Source: Methylacidiphilaceae bacterium
GTDB taxonomy: Bacteria; Verrucomicrobiota; Verrucomicrobiia; Methylacidiphilales; Methylacidiphilaceae
NCBI GenBank assembly: GCA_028687155.1
Contig: JAQUAR010000048.1
Location: 1 to 7,470, forward strand
Reading direction: 5' to 3'
Length of the DNA: 7,470 bases
The translations under genes were made by a program, and so were the position numbers. Under the pieces are notes generated by a model. It made no database searches. It was not told the origin of the DNA and saw nothing but the letters and a program-made list of their open reading frames with translations. Positions 4,841-7,470 of the stretch are shown here, one piece after another; the stretch's first letter is position 1; each line of letters starts with the position of its first letter.

Positions 4841-6592
4841 ATGACGACCCCCTTTTTGCTGACTCTCGGGTTGTTTTTCGGGGTGCTCGCACTCGTGAGC
4901 TGGGCTTTGGCCCTCTATCTGCGAGCGGTGCTCGATCCGAACGGGAAGACCTGGCTCGATGCGGTTTTCGGGCCGCTCGAGCGCTGGACCTACCGGCTCT
5001 GCGGGATCGATTCCCGGAGGGAAGAAGACTGGAAGGGTTACCTCGCCTCGCTCCTGGTCTTCAACGCGGTCGGTCTCCTGTTGACCTATCTCATTCTTCG
5101 GATCCAGCAGTGGCTCCCGCTCAATCCCAAGGGCTTTGGGCCGGTTTCACCCGACTTAGCCTTCAATACGGCGGTGAGCTTTACCACCAACACGAACTGG
5201 CAGAACTACGCGGGGGAGTCGACCGTCTCCTACTTCTCGCAGATGGTGGGGCTGGCCGTGCACAACTTCACCTCGGCGGCCACCGGGATCGCGATCGCCG
5301 CCGCCTTCGTCCGGGCACTGGCACGGGCCGGTGTGAAGACCATCGGCAACTTCTGGGTCGACCTGGTGCGGATCACCTATTATCTGCTCCTGCCCCTCTC
5401 CTTTGGGTTGGCGGTCGTTCTCCTCTCCCAAGGAGTACCTCAGAATTTCTCCCCCTATGCCCGGGCGCAGCTCGTGGAGCCGGTGGTCCTCGCGGGCACA
5501 GGCGGTCAGGAGCATCAGATCGAAATCCAGGAGATCGTCCAGGGGCCGATCGCCTCCCAGGAGGCGATCAAGCAGTTGGGCACCAACGGAGGAGGATACA
5601 CGAACGCCAACTCGGCCCACCCGTTCGAGAATCCCACCCCGCTTTCTAACCTGCTGGAAATTCTGGCCGTGCTCTGCATCCCCGGTGCGCTCGCCCTCTA
5701 CCTGGGGCGGGCGGTGGGTCGGCAGGCCCACGGCTGGGCGGTCTGGGGAGTGATGGCGCTTCTCTTGTTCGGGGGCATCTTGGTCTGCTGGCATGCGGAG
5801 GCCGGAGGCAACCCGCTCCTGGTGGAGCAGGGACTCTCCTCGGCGGAGGGTAACCGGGAGGGGAAGGAGGCGCGGTTTGGGACGCTCGATTCGGCGCTTT
5901 TCGCGGTTGCGACGACTGCGACCTCTTGCGGCGCGGTCAACTCCCTGCACGACTCCTATCTTCCCCTGGGCGGTCTGGTTCCGCTCTTCAACATGGAGCT
6001 AGGGGAGGTGGCTTTTGGAGGAGTCGGATCGGGACTCTATGGGATGCTTCTCTTCGTGGTGCTGGGGGTCTTCCTCTTTGGGCTCATGATCGGCAGAACT
6101 CCGGAGTATCTAGGAAAGAAGATCGGGGCGAGCGAGGTCAAGATGGCCGCCTTGAGCATCCTCGTGCTGAACCTCTCGATCCTCGGGATGAGCGCCTGGG
6201 CGATCGCGAGCCCCTGGGGCTTGGCGGGAATCGCCAACTCGGGCCCGCATGGCTTGAGCGAGATCCTTTATGCGTTCAGCTCGACCACCGGAAACAACGG
6301 GAGCGCCTTTGCGGGTCTATCCGGCAACACCCCTTGGTACAACACGACCCTCGGGATCGCCATGCTGGCCGGGCGCTACCTGATGCTCGTCCCAGTCCTG
6401 GGGTTGGCAGGGCTCTTGGCGGCACAGAAGACGGTGGCGGCCACCCAGGCTGCCTTCCCGGTTTCCGGCATCCTGTTTGTCATTCTCCTGCTTGCGACGG
6501 TCTTGATCGTGGGCGCGCTCAACTTCTTTCCGGTTCTCGCCTTGGGGCCGATTCTCGAGCATTTCCTGCTCCAGGCGGGCCACACCTTTTAG
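4841..6592 (+). CDS. kdpA: Potassium-transporting ATPase subunit KdpA
   Basis: 583 residues, slightly longer than E. coli KdpA (557). KdpA is the K+-selective subunit of the KdpFABC pump and descends from K+ channel/transporter proteins with four pore repeats. All four filter regions are visible: TTNTNWQNYAGE (115-126), GTNGGGYTNANSAHPFENP (247-265), TTATSCGAVNSLHDS (358-372) and STTGNNGSAFAGL (481-493). About ten hydrophobic helices alternate with these loops. The variable stretch between the second and third filters (about 320-345) carries a polar insert, GLSSAEGNREGKEARFG, of the kind found in the family. The ATG at 4841 is 12 nt after kdpF with only a weak ribosome site (CGGAA), so translation may be coupled. 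No frame break or missing filter residue was seen, so the protein should be functional. Confidence 0.98.
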   Translation: MTTPFLLTLGLFFGVLALVSWALALYLRAVLDPNGKTWLDAVFGPLERWTYRLCGIDSRREEDWKGYLASLLVFNAVGLLLTYLILRIQQWLPLNPKGFGPVSPDLAFNTAVSFTTNTNWQNYAGESTVSYFSQMVGLAVHNFTSAATGIAIAAAFVRALARAGVKTIGNFWVDLVRITYYLLLPLSFGLAVVLLSQGVPQNFSPYARAQLVEPVVLAGTGGQEHQIEIQEIVQGPIASQEAIKQLGTNGGGYTNANSAHPFENPTPLSNLLEILAVLCIPGALALYLGRAVGRQAHGWAVWGVMALLLFGGILVCWHAEAGGNPLLVEQGLSSAEGNREGKEARFGTLDSALFAVATTATSCGAVNSLHDSYLPLGGLVPLFNMELGEVAFGGVGSGLYGMLLFVVLGVFLFGLMIGRTPEYLGKKIGASEVKMAALSILVLNLSILGMSAWAIASPWGLAGIANSGPHGLSEILYAFSSTTGNNGSAFAGLSGNTPWYNTTLGIAMLAGRYLMLVPVLGLAGLLAAQKTVAATQAAFPVSGILFVILLLATVLIVGALNFFPVLALGPILEHFLLQAGHTF

Positions 6593-6602
6593 AGGAGAAG
6601 CC

Positions 6603-7470
6603 ATGAAGCCCAAGCAGTTTTCTTTTTCCGATCCACAACTCCTGGCCTTTTCCCTGCGGGGCGCCATCACGAAGGCGAACCCCTTCGTTCTCTGGCGCAA
6701 CCCGGTCATCTTTGTCACCGAGATCGGTGCGCTGGTCAGCACGCTCGAAATCTTCCTTTCCGCCGAGCCGAAGTTTTTCACGGTGCAGATCTCCCTCTGG
6801 CTCTGGTTCACGGTCCTCTTTTCGACCTTCGCGGAAGCGATTGCCGAGAGCCGGGGGAAGGCGCAGGCGGACAGCCTTCGCCAAGCCCGGACGATCACCT
6901 TGGCCCGCCGGCTCCGCGAGGGGAGGGAAGAGACGGTCTCGGCCACCGAGTTGCGGAAGGGAGACCTGGTGGTCTGCGTCGCCGGGGATCTGATCCCTGC
7001 CGACGGCGAAGTGACGCAAGGGGCGGCGACGGTGGACGAATCGGCGGTGACGGGGGAGTCGGCTCCAGTAGTCCGGGAGAGCGGCGGGGACCGGAGTGGC
7101 GTGACCGGCGGGACCAAGGTGATCAGCGACCGGATCGTGATCCAGATCACGAGCGATCCCGGCCAGACCTTCCTCGACCGGATGATTCAACTGGTCGAAG
7201 GGGCCAAGCGGCAAAAGACCCCCAATGAGATCGCCTTGGGGATTCTCTTGGCGGCCCTGACTTTCATCTTCCTCTTGGTCATACTGACCCTGGTTCCGTT
7301 CTTACACTACCTCGACGCCCCGGTATCGATCGCGACCCTGGCAGCCCTGGTCGTCTGCTTGATCCCGACGACGATCGGGGGGCTCTTGAGTGCGATCGGT
7401 ATTGCGGGGATCGACCGGCTGGTCCAGCACAATGTGATGGCAACCAGCGGGCGGGCGGTGGAGGCGGCGG
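6603..7470 (+). CDS. kdpB: Potassium-transporting ATPase ATP-binding subunit KdpB, N-terminal part (cut by window edge)
   Basis: The first 289 residues of a protein normally near 680. KdpB is the P-type ATPase subunit that hydrolyses ATP to drive K+ uptake through KdpA. The start ATG at 6603 has a clear ribosome site (AGGAG, 5-6 nt upstream) and is 10 nt after the kdpA stop. Visible parts are the N-terminal segment with two helices (about 33-52 and 62-80), the actuator domain with GDLIPADGEV (128-137) and the dephosphorylation loop VDESAVTGES (144-153), and two helices (about 210-234 and 241-261) holding the unwound CLIPTTIGGLLSAIGIAGIDR stretch around Pro255. Ser153 of TGES corresponds to the Ser162 of E. 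coli KdpB whose phosphorylation inhibits the pump. The catalytic DKTGT motif lies beyond the window. kdpC presumably follows. Confidence 0.97.
   Translation, partial: MKPKQFSFSDPQLLAFSLRGAITKANPFVLWRNPVIFVTEIGALVSTLEIFLSAEPKFFTVQISLWLWFTVLFSTFAEAIAESRGKAQADSLRQARTITLARRLREGREETVSATELRKGDLVVCVAGDLIPADGEVTQGAATVDESAVTGESAPVVRESGGDRSGVTGGTKVISDRIVIQITSDPGQTFLDRMIQLVEGAKRQKTPNEIALGILLAALTFIFLLVILTLVPFLHYLDAPVSIATLAALVVCLIPTTIGGLLSAIGIAGIDRLVQHNVMATSGRAVEAA

Overview
The window is GC-rich (by eye a little over 60 % G+C), densely packed bacterial DNA with short or overlapping gene junctions. No gene fixes the taxon. A draT-draG pair implies a nitrogen-fixing host, or one descended from a fixer. The divergent ExbB/ExbD pair and the unrecognised secreted protein read to me like the Planctomycetota/Verrucomicrobiota group, possibly an acidophilic verrucomicrobial methanotroph; that is an impression, not a demonstration.

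Left part (1-2301, minus strand): a tightly spaced gene row, read right to left. It holds rsmI (16S rRNA C1402 ribose methyltransferase), a small secreted protein of unknown function, an ExbB/TolQ/MotA-type membrane protein, and the start of an ExbD/TolR-type protein that runs off the window. The gaps are 11 nt, a 1-nt overlap and a 62-nt overlap, so one transcript is likely. The ExbB and ExbD proteins both lack the polar or acidic residues that form the proton path in the canonical motors. This is the most unusual observation in the window.

Middle (2355-4297, plus strand): a tRNA-Leu(TAG) with a plausible promoter, followed 84 nt later by draT and draG. These encode the ADP-ribosyltransferase that switches nitrogenase reductase off and the Mn-dependent glycohydrolase that switches it back on. 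They overlap by 4 nt (ATGA). No nif gene is in the window.

Right part (4298-7470, plus strand): a 357-nt gap holds a terminator-like hairpin after draG, a good extended -10 promoter partly overlapping that hairpin, and a GC-rich leader of about 260 nt with several possible hairpins. The high-affinity potassium pump operon follows: a 27-residue membrane peptide gene, kdpF (26 residues), kdpA (complete) and kdpB (first 289 residues, cut by the window edge). KdpA is the K+-selective channel-like subunit, KdpB the P-type ATPase, and KdpF a one-helix stabilising subunit.
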